A stretch of DNA of 64,000 bases from JALZUE01 sp051251725 (GCA_051251725.1 JBPOFN010000015.1:1-64000); one strand, 5' to 3'. Counted from the stretch's first letter, positions 1 through 8,141 are shown. Translations and numbers: made by a program. The notes: a model not told the origin generated them from the sequence alone.

Positions 1-13
1 GTGCTTGGGTCAT
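1..13 (-). CDS. Start of a leftward gene, possibly integron integrase
   Basis: On the minus strand an ATG at 13-11 opens with Met-Thr-Gln-Ala and is preceded by a textbook AAGGAGG ribosome binding site about 8 bases upstream. The rest of the gene lies outside the window. Its position, reading away from a gene-cassette array that begins about 200 bases to the right, is where intI sits in chromosomal integrons. That identity is inference from context; four residues cannot show it. Confidence 0.5.
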
Positions 14-195
14 AACAACACCTCCTTCCTTGGCGATTATTTAACCATAGTAAAGAGGTGCTATATAATCAAAGTTTATGGATGTCCCATTATATTTATT
101 GTAGCTCAAGCCGCTACATATTAGCTATAAGTTTATTATTCCTTTATATTTATACGTGTTAAGTTATTGATTTTATTTTGTTATTACTTGTTAGC

Positions 196-223
196 AAAGG
201 CCTTATTGAGGCGTTAGTTGCCA
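196..223 (+). other. Integron recombination boundary, left end of cassette 1
   Basis: A GCGTTAG core (211-217) follows a short GCCT/AGGC hairpin, the form of an attC or attI R' end. The 11 bases from the crossover G (213-223, GTTAGTTGCCA) are the exact reverse complement of 836-846, the R'' arm of the next attC. This is expected if the stretch from 214 to about 934 once circularised as one cassette. Whether this site is attI or the right half of another attC cannot be decided here. Confidence 0.6.
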
Positions 224-224
224 A

Positions 225-506
225 TCATAATTCAGGTGGAAACTTCTGCTTTTGGTGTAAAAATCGCATAATTCTGATTATTTCACCATCAACCCAATAA
301 GATACAATCATTGATACTTCAAGGATTATTAATAATCGCCCTCGAAATAGATCCCTTTGAACTCCCATTAAAGGGTGTTTGAGAAGATTTTCTACTTTAG
401 CTTCAATAATTTGGTCTGTTTTTTCGGCTGCGCTAGGATTAAAATCGAATAAAAATTCAAATATCTTCTCTCTATCATTTAGTGATTCTTCTTCCCAAAC
501 TATCAT
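225..506 (-). CDS. RelE/ParE-family toxin
   Basis: A 93-residue protein of the type II toxin-antitoxin RelE/ParE fold: an N-terminal helical part (residues 1-45), then beta strands carrying basic residues (HPLMGVQRDLFRGR) and the family's closing pattern, Ser-Tyr-Trp...Glu-Ile-Ile-Arg-Ile-Met-Arg-Phe-Leu-His. Family members cleave mRNA on the ribosome or poison gyrase; which applies here cannot be read from the sequence. The start ATG overlaps the antitoxin stop by four bases (ATGA), so the pair is translationally coupled. It stops two bases beyond the cassette boundary, and the pair runs against the usual cassette direction, so it must use its own promoter near 779-840. Such pairs are known to stabilise integron arrays. 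Confidence 0.8.
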   Translation of the reverse strand: MIVWEEESLNDREKIFEFLFDFNPSAAEKTDQIIEAKVENLLKHPLMGVQRDLFRGRLLIILEVSMIVSYWVDGEIIRIMRFLHQKQKFPPEL

Positions 507-778
507 CTGTTGCGTATCTTCGCTTTTCGGGCTTCCATTTGAGCTTTAGCGTCGTCATGTTCAATAAAATTAGATTTTCCACTATCAAATTTATCAAATG
601 CTGCATTTATTTGTTCTGATAACCATGCGTCATGATTCATCGATTTTCTTTGCTCTTCTGCTAAACCCTCTGTAAGTTCGCGACATGCGTCACTTAAAGT
701 ACGGCCTTGGCTTTCAGCCATTAGCTGCGCTAAGCGTTTGGTTTCTTCATCAACTCTAAATTGTATGCGTGTATCCAT
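503..778 (-). CDS. RelB/DinJ-type antitoxin
   Basis: A 91-residue protein. The N-terminus (MDTRIQFRVDEETKRLAQLMAESQGRTL) is a ribbon-helix-helix DNA-binding domain of the RelB/DinJ type. The charged C-terminal half (residues 45-91, rich in Lys, Glu and Asp) would wrap the toxin. I chose ATG 778 because the longer frame up to 841 adds 21 residues that run into the attC site and do not belong to the domain. It is the first gene of the pair and probably autoregulates it. It lies inside integron cassette 1. Confidence 0.78.
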   Translation of the reverse strand: MDTRIQFRVDEETKRLAQLMAESQGRTLSDACRELTEGLAEEQRKSMNHDAWLSEQINAAFDKFDSGKSNFIEHDDAKAQMEARKAKIRNR

Positions 779-835
779 TATAAAATACCTAAGATTTACG
801 GTGTGCACACAAATGTTAGCACTAGAGTGGCGTGG

Positions 836-938
836 TGGCAACTAACAAGCCAATTCAACGGACAAAAAACAGTTGGCTTCTCTGACTTCGTTCGTTATTG
901 TAGCCAAACTATTTTATTGCCTCTGAATGAGGCGTTAG
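836..938 (+). repeat. attC site of cassette 1
   Basis: R'' arm TGGCAACTAAC (836-846) is complementary to the cassette's own start at 213-223. An inner arm pair AAGCCAA/TTGGCTT lies at 847-879, a GCCTC-TGAAT-GAGGC hairpin near the right end, and the core GCGTTAG at 932-938. The inner block with CGGACAAAAAACAGTTGGC (859-877) resembles attC sites common in marine gammaproteobacterial integrons. The total of about 100 bases is within the known attC range. Confidence 0.8.
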
Positions 939-950
939 GAGCATTCGAGA

Positions 951-1352
951 GTGCAGTTGCTTGCCCCAGTCACGCACTACCTATCATACCTACCAAATGG
1001 AAAGGTTGTGCTTTGGTGTTATTTAATTTGGTGGGCCAGCACTGTGATTCATCATTTCGATTCATCACCTAGCATTTGGCTAAATTCTATTGGTATTAGT
1101 GTGGTTATAGGCATTGCATTAATCCTCAGCGTTGGGGGCCTGCAGTCCGCTTCCAAAGATGGTTGGCAAACTTTCCGCCTGTTCGCCATGCCATTTTGCG
1201 TTTCCAGTTTTTCGTCTCTTATAAAAGGTAAGGGGTTTATTCTTATCTTTCCCCCTTCAACCACAGAGTTGGCTACTGCTGCTGGGCTATGTTTTTCCTT
1301 CGTGGCCTTAGTCATCGGTCTCAAGAAGGTGCGTCATGCAGAAAGCTCCTAA
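951..1352 (+). CDS. Integron-cassette membrane protein of unknown function
   Basis: 133 residues from a GTG start 13 bases after the cassette crossover. The sequence has hydrophobic segments around residues 22-36, 46-62 and 108-124 and a conserved-looking middle (WQTFRLFAMPFCVSSFSSLIKG). I recognise this as a type of hypothetical protein often seen in gene cassettes; its function is not known. The stop codon TAA (1350-1352) lies inside the R'' arm of the cassette's own attC, which is typical compact cassette organisation. No promoter is visible, so expression would depend on an upstream array promoter. Confidence 0.65.
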   Translation: MQLLAPVTHYLSYLPNGKVVLWCYLIWWASTVIHHFDSSPSIWLNSIGISVVIGIALILSVGGLQSASKDGWQTFRLFAMPFCVSSFSSLIKGKGFILIFPPSTTELATAAGLCFSFVALVIGLKKVRHAESS

Positions 1353-1427
1353 GAAATTAAACAAGGACAAAAAACAGTTGGCTTTTACTCCTTCGTCGCT
1401 TATTTTAGCCTTTTAATGAGGCTTTAC
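1345..1427 (+). repeat. Decayed attC site of cassette 2
   Basis: GCTCCTAAG (1345-1353) is, except for its last base, the reverse complement of the cassette 2 start GTTAGGAGC (934-942). The block GGACAAAAAACAGTTGGCTT is shared with the previous attC. Both recombination cores are damaged: R'' ends AAG instead of AAC, and R' reads GCTTTAC instead of GCGTTAG. It is probably no longer a substrate for the integrase. Confidence 0.7.
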
Positions 1428-1508
1428 CGATACAAAAACTAAACCGAAATTACTTTTTCTAACTAATTCCATATGTCTTCAATGTGGCAATGGTTAGCGG
1501 TCAATAAT

Positions 1509-1594
1509 TAACCTAACTGGCTATAATGAGCCTGAACTTCCCTCAGAAGCGATCACAAAACTTCGGTTAGTTAGCTTCTAATATGGTTAGGTTA
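1509..1594. repeat. Nested inverted repeat, attC-like
   Basis: Outer arms TAACCTAAC (1509-1517) and GTTAGGTTA (1586-1594) are perfectly complementary and match the attC R-box consensus (RYYYAAC, GTTRRRY). Inner arms AGAAGC (1545-1550) and GCTTCT (1574-1579) also pair. The remaining 1428-1712 stretch shows no gene. It may be a diverged attC or a structured 3' region of the leftward halogenase operon. Confidence 0.4.
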
Positions 1595-1712
1595 TACAAA
1601 ATGACTATATCAGGCTCTAAACTGTCATTAAGTAAATTGAACGTTCTGCCAAATTCAAAAGAATTCAGGCACAAAGCCGTCGACAGTAGACTGACAATCT
1701 TGAGACGCAAAA

Positions 1713-3212
1713 CTAAGGCAGTTTCGTTAAAAACTCCTCATGCGACGGCATGATGCTTAAGCATTTTTGTGTCACTGTATGAATTTCTGCCATACGCCTT
1801 TCCATCTCTTTTTCTTCTAACAAATTGGCGATAGGATGATAACGTTGCGGGTGAATACCTTGACCATTAAATACGGCAAACCAACTGCTATGATTAAATA
1901 ACCCTTTGTCTTCGCTATATAAGCGCGCGTTTTCCTTATAAATTGCGATGCGCTTCTCTAACGACTCGGGAATATCCATTTCGCGTACGTAATTCCAGAA
2001 AGGGCTATCGTCCCTTGCAGTTGCTTTGTAATGCAGAATTAGGAAATCTCTAATTTGCAAATATTCAGTTTTGGTACGCTCATTATAGTAATCAATATCC
2101 GGCTGATTAAATGACATATCTGGGAAGTTGGTCATTAGCCTGGCGATAGCGGTTTGTATTAAGTGTATCGATGTTGATTCAAGCGGCTCTAAAAACCCCG
2201 AAGCAAGGCCTATCGAAACCACATTTTTGTTCCACGGCTGCTTTCTAATACCCGTTTTAAACCGCAACTGTCGAGGATCTGAGATGGGGGCAGTATCAAG
2301 ATCTTGGTTTAAACTTTCGATTGCGTCGCTGTCACTTAAAAATTGGCTTGAGTAAACATAGCCATTTCCGGTTCTCGATTGCAGTGGAATACGCCACTGC
2401 CAACCAGCCGTTTTAGCCGTCGCTCGGGTATATGGAGGAAGCTCGGCCATACGCTCGCTCAGGCGCGTAACTGCACTGTCACAGGGTAAGTAATGTGACC
2501 AATCTTCATATCCAGTCTCTAGCGTTTCTTCGATCAATAAGCCCTTAAAGCCAGAGCAATCAATAAACAAGTCACCTTTAATACATTTGCCATTTTCCAA
2601 GGTCACCGATTCAATGTGGCCGGTGTTTGCTGCTTGAGTGACCTTAACAATTTTACCCTCGGTTCTAGTGACCCCGTTATTTTCGGAAAAATCTCGTAAA
2701 AAGGCGGCATATAATGCTGCGTCAAATTGATACGCATACGAAAGCGCACTTAATGGACTACCCTGTAACTCAGGGCGAGCAGGTGTATATTTGCCTGCCT
2801 TGGCTGCTTGAATCTGTAAGTTAAATTCGTCAATTGGTTTGGCAGTCCCCGCTTTTTGTTGGCGTAACCACATATGATGAAAATGAATACCTTCCATATC
2901 CATACCATAAGGGCCAAATGAATGAAAATAAGACTGGCCAAGTTTCTGCCAGTCTACAAACTCGATTCCGTATTTGAAGGTCGCATTGGTTTTTTTAATA
3001 AAGCTATTTTCGTCAATGCCTAACAGCCGATTAAAATACTGAATATGCGGAACGGTGGCTTCACCCACACCCACTGTGCCTATCGATTCAGATTCAATTA
3101 CTCGTATATTGATGTTTTTACTACCCAGTAGTTTCGACATGCCTGCGGCTGACATCCACCCTGCAGTGCCACCGCCGACGATGACGACATCTTTAACGTC
3201 CATACCTTGCAT
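1713..3212 (-). CDS. Flavin-dependent tryptophan halogenase-family protein (fourth of cluster)
   Basis: 499 residues, normal for the PrnA/RebH family. Visible: FAD-binding GGGTAGW (residues 13-19); GVGEAT (48-53); a Lys at 80 in TNATFK at the position of the catalytic lysine of PrnA/RebH; the WQWRIP signature typical of flavin-dependent halogenases; and EPLESTSIHLIQ, whose second Glu matches the second catalytic residue. Characterised members use FADH2, oxygen and halide to chlorinate or brominate tryptophan or indoles; the substrate of these receptor-linked copies is unknown. It needs a flavin reductase, and none is visible in the window. Last gene of a leftward four-gene set, 55 bases after its neighbour; GTG or ATG starts at 3212 and 3203 (Met4) are both possible. 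Confidence 0.85.
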   Translation of the reverse strand: MQGMDVKDVVIVGGGTAGWMSAAGMSKLLGSKNINIRVIESESIGTVGVGEATVPHIQYFNRLLGIDENSFIKKTNATFKYGIEFVDWQKLGQSYFHSFGPYGMDMEGIHFHHMWLRQQKAGTAKPIDEFNLQIQAAKAGKYTPARPELQGSPLSALSYAYQFDAALYAAFLRDFSENNGVTRTEGKIVKVTQAANTGHIESVTLENGKCIKGDLFIDCSGFKGLLIEETLETGYEDWSHYLPCDSAVTRLSERMAELPPYTRATAKTAGWQWRIPLQSRTGNGYVYSSQFLSDSDAIESLNQDLDTAPISDPRQLRFKTGIRKQPWNKNVVSIGLASGFLEPLESTSIHLIQTAIARLMTNFPDMSFNQPDIDYYNERTKTEYLQIRDFLILHYKATARDDSPFWNYVREMDIPESLEKRIAIYKENARLYSEDKGLFNHSSWFAVFNGQGIHPQRYHPIANLLEEKEMERRMAEIHTVTQKCLSIMPSHEEFLTKLP

Positions 3213-3267
3213 AAAATTACCTATTTAATTAACTGCTTAACTAATTACTTAACATTAACATTAGAAT

Positions 3268-4785
3268 CTAAATCGAAGAGCCCGCATAGTTCTTTATAAA
3301 CTCGGCATGGGTTGGCATTTGCAAGCTTGTTTGTTGCATAGCGCGTTGCATACTTTGTAAGCTTTTCTCAATGTTTTGTATCGGCACACCAAGTAGCATT
3401 GGTTCTGCTGTCTCAGGATAAATATTTTGCCCCATCATTACGGCGACCCAGCTAGATGTTGAGAATAACTCGTGATCATCTCTGAATACCCGCCCAGCGC
3501 ACTGAAACAACTCCATCTTGTGTTGTAAAGAGTCAGGTATCGACATGTTTTTACAGTAGCGCCAAAACTCGCTGTCTGTGCGTTGTGTCGCTTTGTAATG
3601 CAATATAATAAAATCTCTGACTTGATGAAATTCACGGGTCATTAAGCGATTGTATTCTTCTACGACTTTAGCGGCCGGCGTTAAAGACGGATATAACGAA
3701 ATAAAGCGGCTAATACCTTGCTGTATTAAGAAAATAGAAGTCGACTCTAAAGGTTCTAAAAAACCGCTAGCAAGACCAATTGCCACACAGTTTTTATGCC
3801 AGAACTTATCCCGACACCCCGTCGTAAATTTTAGGGTACGTGGGTCAGAAAGTGCGGGGGCATCAAGTCCTTGCATCAGTACATCGGTAGCTTGCTGATC
3901 AGCCATAAAATCAGAGCTATAAATATGGCCGTTGCCAGTTCTATGTTGAGTCGGAATACGCCATTGCCAACCCGCGGTTTTAGCCATCGACTTAGTGTAG
4001 GGCAACAACTCTCCTTGGCGTTTACTTGGCACTGCTTGGGCGCTGTTGCATGGCAACCACTTTGTCCAATCATTAAAAGATACGCCAAGTGTTTCGCCTA
4101 ACAACTTAGATTTAAAACCTGTGCAATCAAAAAAGAAATCTCCCTCAACACACTCATTGTTTTGCATAACAAGTGCTGAAATATTTTCAGTTTGTTCATT
4201 AAGCAAAACCTGCTCGATACGCCCTTCGATTCTTAACACGCCGCGCTTTTGGGCGTAGTCTCTTAGAAACAAAGCGTATGCCGTGGCATCAAAATGGTAG
4301 GCATAACCAATTTGCGATAAAAGCGAGCGAGGATTATCGTTAGGTAGCGCAAACTTCATACTTTTAGCGGCTACGGCGCACATGCTGTATTCTTCTAAAC
4401 TGTTAGTGTTACCAGCTTGTCTTGTATGTAGCCAATATTGATGGAAATCAATACCGTTCATGTCTGCGCCATGGTTGCCAAATGGATGAAAGTATTTATC
4501 GCCAAGTTTCCCCCAATCACTAAACTCTATGCCCAACTTAAAAGTGCCGTTGGTGGCCTTTAAAAATTCAGCTTCATCAATGCCCAACATGCGATTAAAG
4601 CTAATAATATCGGGAATGGTCGCCTCCCCTACGCCAACTGTGCCAATTTCTTCAGATTCCACGAGGACAATTTGTACGTCATCAGGCCTTAACATGCTTG
4701 CCAGCGCCGCCGCAGACATCCAACCTGCGGTTCCGCCGCCAGCGATAACAATTTTTCGGATACGATTGCTAGATGACTGACTCAT
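3268..4785 (-). CDS. Flavin-dependent tryptophan halogenase-family protein (third of cluster)
   Basis: 505 residues with the full family motif set: GGGTAGW (16-22), GVGEAT (51-56), Lys83 in the TNGTFK stretch, GWQWRIP, and EPLESTSIFLIQ. It is a close paralogue of the first and fourth members of the cluster and should be able to form the hypohalous-acid/chloramine intermediate. Its ATG overlaps the stop of the upstream degenerate paralogue by four bases (ATGA), so the two are translationally coupled and may be made in equal amounts. Halogenase activity is established for the family; activity and substrate here are inferred. Confidence 0.86.
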   Translation of the reverse strand: MSQSSSNRIRKIVIAGGGTAGWMSAAALASMLRPDDVQIVLVESEEIGTVGVGEATIPDIISFNRMLGIDEAEFLKATNGTFKLGIEFSDWGKLGDKYFHPFGNHGADMNGIDFHQYWLHTRQAGNTNSLEEYSMCAVAAKSMKFALPNDNPRSLLSQIGYAYHFDATAYALFLRDYAQKRGVLRIEGRIEQVLLNEQTENISALVMQNNECVEGDFFFDCTGFKSKLLGETLGVSFNDWTKWLPCNSAQAVPSKRQGELLPYTKSMAKTAGWQWRIPTQHRTGNGHIYSSDFMADQQATDVLMQGLDAPALSDPRTLKFTTGCRDKFWHKNCVAIGLASGFLEPLESTSIFLIQQGISRFISLYPSLTPAAKVVEEYNRLMTREFHQVRDFIILHYKATQRTDSEFWRYCKNMSIPDSLQHKMELFQCAGRVFRDDHELFSTSSWVAVMMGQNIYPETAEPMLLGVPIQNIEKSLQSMQRAMQQTSLQMPTHAEFIKNYAGSSI

Positions 4786-6308
4786 GATTGCCTCTTTAAA
4801 TAATTCAAAAACTTTTGTGTATACAGTGAACAGGGTGGCATTTTTAACGCCATGGCTGCTATTTCATTTTTTGTGTGTAATAAGTGCTGTTTAACATTTG
4901 AATTGTCGATGTTGTCGCATAGACTATCGAGACGTCTTGGAAAACGCTGCATACCAAAGTGAAGTATAATCCAATCTTCGGTATTGAAAGGTTCAAAGTC
5001 GTAGGTGACCATTAAGCCACGATGCAAATATTGTGTTAATTTTCGATCAAGCAATGCTTGTGTATCACTATCACTTTCACTATTAAGAATCTGATTTTGA
5101 CTCTTATTTTGACTAGAATGCTCATCTTGCGAAAAATGTCTGGTCTCAGTCAATGCCAAGTTAAAGAGTTTGGCGTGTTGAACGTCTAACCGATAGCGCC
5201 GATTGTACTCTTTTTGTTCCAAACGCGTATTATTCGAAATAGGCATTAGCGCTAGCAGGCGCTCGATATCAAGCTTAAGCAATCTAAACGGCGCATTTGA
5301 AAATGGCTCAAGCACAGCGGCACTCAGGCTAATTGCCACACAATTACCGACCCAAGCTTGCTCCCTTTCTCCGATATCCGTGCTAATTGATGCTATTGTA
5401 TTGGTAGAGCTTTTATTTTCTGCAGGCTCTTCTTTAACATTAAAAGTTTGTAATATCTGGCTAGAATCTTGTAAATAAAGCGTCGACTGCCAAGCATTTA
5501 CATGTCCCGATACTAGGTTACAGGGTTTCATCTGTGTGTCATTTTCGTTAGTTAATAACGAAAGATGTATTTGGGAATGTACTTGTTTTTTTACGCCCAA
5601 AGCGCTTATTAATTTAGCGTCTGTGCCCGAACAGTCAATGAATAAATCGGCCTCAATGCACGAGCCATCATGTAGTTGTAAGCTAGTAATATGATCATCC
5701 GCAACCTTAGCTTCTACAAGTTCCGATTGGATCAGTTTTATTTTTCTCTGCTTAATCTTATTGAGCAGAAACAGGGCGTAATTTTGATAATCAAAATTAT
5801 AGCCATATTCAGCCCTAGACAATGGCGATGCTGGGTGATTTTGTGGTGGGTGAGCAAACTTTTCATGTAGAACAGATTGCGCACCCACTAAGTGTACTTG
5901 TAAATCGTGTTTGTGTTTTAACAGGACCTGGTGAAAGTCCATACCGTACTTCGAAGTAAACGGCAAACTAAACGCTTGCACCCAGTCGAATTTTTCTCCG
6001 AGCCAATTTTTATAATGCGTTCCAAACGTAAAACTTGCGTTAGTTTGTTGAAATAACTCTGGCTCAGAAATATCCATGGCTAAATGCAGGTTATAAGCAT
6101 CAGGCGTACTGGTGCCACCATACAAAATATCGCTCTGCGTCTGTTCAGCTGGTAATATCAGTGAAAGTGACACTTGATCTGCCAGCGTATTATCGATTGT
6201 TAAAGCGGATATAAACGCAGCAATACTATGGCCATATATCACAATATCTATTTTTTTCGGATTAAGACTATTAACGGAGCTGGCCTTCGGCACTTCATTT
6301 GTATTCAT
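4782..6308 (-). CDS. Degenerate halogenase-family paralogue, catalytic residues missing
   Basis: 508 residues that align end to end with the neighbouring halogenases, but the functional motifs are gone. The dinucleotide motif reads IYGHSIAAF (residues 24-32) instead of GGGxAGW. GVGEAT is replaced by YGGTSTPDA. The catalytic Lys position is Thr94 (TNASFT). WxWxIP is absent. EPLES reads EPFSN, so the catalytic Glu is lost too. There is also a low-complexity Ser/Gln/Asn insert around residues 410-435. The frame is intact over its full length, so the protein is probably made and kept, perhaps as a non-catalytic partner. It begins 43 bases after the upstream halogenase and overlaps the downstream one by four bases. 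Confidence 0.8.
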   Translation of the reverse strand: MNTNEVPKASSVNSLNPKKIDIVIYGHSIAAFISALTIDNTLADQVSLSLILPAEQTQSDILYGGTSTPDAYNLHLAMDISEPELFQQTNASFTFGTHYKNWLGEKFDWVQAFSLPFTSKYGMDFHQVLLKHKHDLQVHLVGAQSVLHEKFAHPPQNHPASPLSRAEYGYNFDYQNYALFLLNKIKQRKIKLIQSELVEAKVADDHITSLQLHDGSCIEADLFIDCSGTDAKLISALGVKKQVHSQIHLSLLTNENDTQMKPCNLVSGHVNAWQSTLYLQDSSQILQTFNVKEEPAENKSSTNTIASISTDIGEREQAWVGNCVAISLSAAVLEPFSNAPFRLLKLDIERLLALMPISNNTRLEQKEYNRRYRLDVQHAKLFNLALTETRHFSQDEHSSQNKSQNQILNSESDSDTQALLDRKLTQYLHRGLMVTYDFEPFNTEDWIILHFGMQRFPRRLDSLCDNIDNSNVKQHLLHTKNEIAAMALKMPPCSLYTQKFLNYLKRQS

Positions 6309-6351
6309 TTACAATATTCCTTACGACATTCCTTACAATGTATAGGCAAAG

Positions 6352-7860
6352 TCATGATAAATAGCGATTCAAAAAGGCCTGATGTTCTTCAGCTTGATGT
6401 AAACCTAGCTTAATTTCTTCGCGCATAGCATTGGCTTTAGTATGTATATGATGAGTACCAAACGCTTGTACCCTAGGATCGACATTATGCGGTATCAAGT
6501 TTTGTCCAAGCAAAACGGCAACCCAACTTGGTGGCAAAAATGCGCCTATTTCATAGCGTTGAATGTAGGCTCGATGCATCCACAAATCTAGTTTTTCTTG
6601 CAGGCTATCGGGTAGTGTCATGTTTTTAAAATAGGTCCACATAGGGCTATCACTTCGGTCATTTGCCACATAGTGTAATAATAGAAAGTCTCGAATACGC
6701 TCATATTCCAAGCCCATCTGAGCATTGTATTCTGCAATATCTAGTTCATCGATTACTAGTGTATTCGACGTGGTTTGTGGATCATCAAACGCTGGCAATA
6801 GCTCAATTAACTTAGTAATGCCTTCTTGAATTAAGTGAATGGATGTTGATTCTAGTGGTTCCAAAAAACCTGCCGACAATCCGATAGCAATCACATTGTT
6901 TTTCCAAAAGTGATTTCTACGACCGGTTTTAAATTTAAGTTTGCGAGGTTCCGCCAGCACTTTACCGTCTAACTGCTCTAAAAGTGAGTTTTGAGCGTCG
7001 TCGTCACTCATAAAATCACTGCAATACACATGACCATTTCCTGTCCGATGCTGTAATGGAATTCGCCATATCCAACCGGCTTCTTTGGCTGTTGATCGCG
7101 TAAAAGGAGTTAACTGCTGCGTACGCTCACATGGCACAGCAATAGCTCGGTCACAGGGTAACCAATTAGACCAATCTTGGTAGCCAGATTTTAGACTTTG
7201 CTCAATCAGTACACCACGAAATCCGGAACAATCAACAAACAGGTCGGCGCTAATACGTTGGCCATTTTCCAGCGTTAATGCTGAGATATTTCCATTTATT
7301 TCGTTTAATGAGGTGTTAACAATTTTACCTTCTATTCTATTAACCCCGAGTTTGCATGAAAATTCGCGTAAGTATTGCGCATAGAGGCTTGAGTCAAATT
7401 GATAGGCATAACCAAAGGCGTTTTTTAAATCGGGGGTCCCTTCAGGCATAGTGAATTTGTTGGATTTTGCAGCGGCAATACCAAAGGCATAATCCTCTAA
7501 TTTACCCATGTCATTGTTTTTTTGAGCTGACAACCAATACTGATAAAAGTCGACTGAATTTATTTTTTCGCCAAAATCACCAAAAGGATGAATATAACGC
7601 TGCCCCTTACTTCCCCAGTCAATAAACTCGATACCTAGTTTAAATGTTGCCTTGGTTTTACGCATAAAATCGCGCTCATCTATGCCTAAGGTCTGATTAA
7701 AGAATCTTATATGCGGCAAAGTGGCTTCACCAACCCCAACCGTACCAATCTCTTCAGATTCAACCAGGGTAATTTGAATTTTTAGCCTTGAAAATTTCTT
7801 TGCAAGTGCTGCCGCTGTCATCCATCCAGCAGAACCACCGCCCACTATACATAAGTGCAT
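6352..7860 (-). CDS. Flavin-dependent tryptophan halogenase-family protein (first of cluster)
   Basis: 502 residues: GGGSAGW at 7-13, GVGEAT at 42-47, catalytic-position Lys74 in KATFK, GWIWRIP, and EPLESTSIHLIQEG. It is the promoter-proximal gene of the leftward cluster and diverges from a TonB-dependent receptor across a 281-base control region. In Alteromonadales, Xanthomonadales and Caulobacterales such halogenases are recurrent neighbours of TonB receptors for glycans. No NRPS, PKS or flavin reductase gene is nearby, which argues against an antibiotic-type pathway. Confidence 0.86.
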   Translation of the reverse strand: MHLCIVGGGSAGWMTAAALAKKFSRLKIQITLVESEEIGTVGVGEATLPHIRFFNQTLGIDERDFMRKTKATFKLGIEFIDWGSKGQRYIHPFGDFGEKINSVDFYQYWLSAQKNNDMGKLEDYAFGIAAAKSNKFTMPEGTPDLKNAFGYAYQFDSSLYAQYLREFSCKLGVNRIEGKIVNTSLNEINGNISALTLENGQRISADLFVDCSGFRGVLIEQSLKSGYQDWSNWLPCDRAIAVPCERTQQLTPFTRSTAKEAGWIWRIPLQHRTGNGHVYCSDFMSDDDAQNSLLEQLDGKVLAEPRKLKFKTGRRNHFWKNNVIAIGLSAGFLEPLESTSIHLIQEGITKLIELLPAFDDPQTTSNTLVIDELDIAEYNAQMGLEYERIRDFLLLHYVANDRSDSPMWTYFKNMTLPDSLQEKLDLWMHRAYIQRYEIGAFLPPSWVAVLLGQNLIPHNVDPRVQAFGTHHIHTKANAMREEIKLGLHQAEEHQAFLNRYLS

Positions 7861-7961
7861 AATTAGACCTATTTTTTATTACTAAATTTAGCTTTCGTTT
7901 TCATAAATATCGCAAATTTAAAAAAATCGTTAATAAATGTGACATGATGTAATTAATTATA

Positions 7962-7989
7962 TGATAACGCTAACACATCAACGCTAACA
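7962..7989. promoter_or_regulatory. Tandem LacI-type operator candidate
   Basis: AACGCTAACA occurs twice, 14 bases apart (7966-7975, 7980-7989). The first copy sits in TGATAACGCTAACA (7962-7975), an imperfect palindrome centred on CG of the shape used by LacI-family regulators. It lies between the halogenase cluster and the TonB receptor and could control both. No dedicated LacI-type regulator is adjacent, so the binding protein is unknown. Confidence 0.4.
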
Positions 7990-8141
7990 TATAATTTATT
8001 GTAAATAAAATCGCGAATTATAAAAATATTATGAGTTAAAGCACTCTACTTGTCATGTTGACTATAATGTGATAAAAAGTTATTGTCAATATGACAACAA
8101 CGGTGTAAATATAAAACATATAAAACAACAAGGGGATTTAC

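Noticed and set aside
761..1072. 103-codon plus-strand frame over the attC site
   Set aside because: It runs through the attC and overlaps both cassettes; the attC structure explains this DNA better.
1713..7860. Halogenase cluster as part of an antibiotic biosynthesis cluster
   Set aside because: No NRPS, PKS, prenyltransferase, flavin reductase or export gene is near; the receptor and xylanase context fits glycan loci better.
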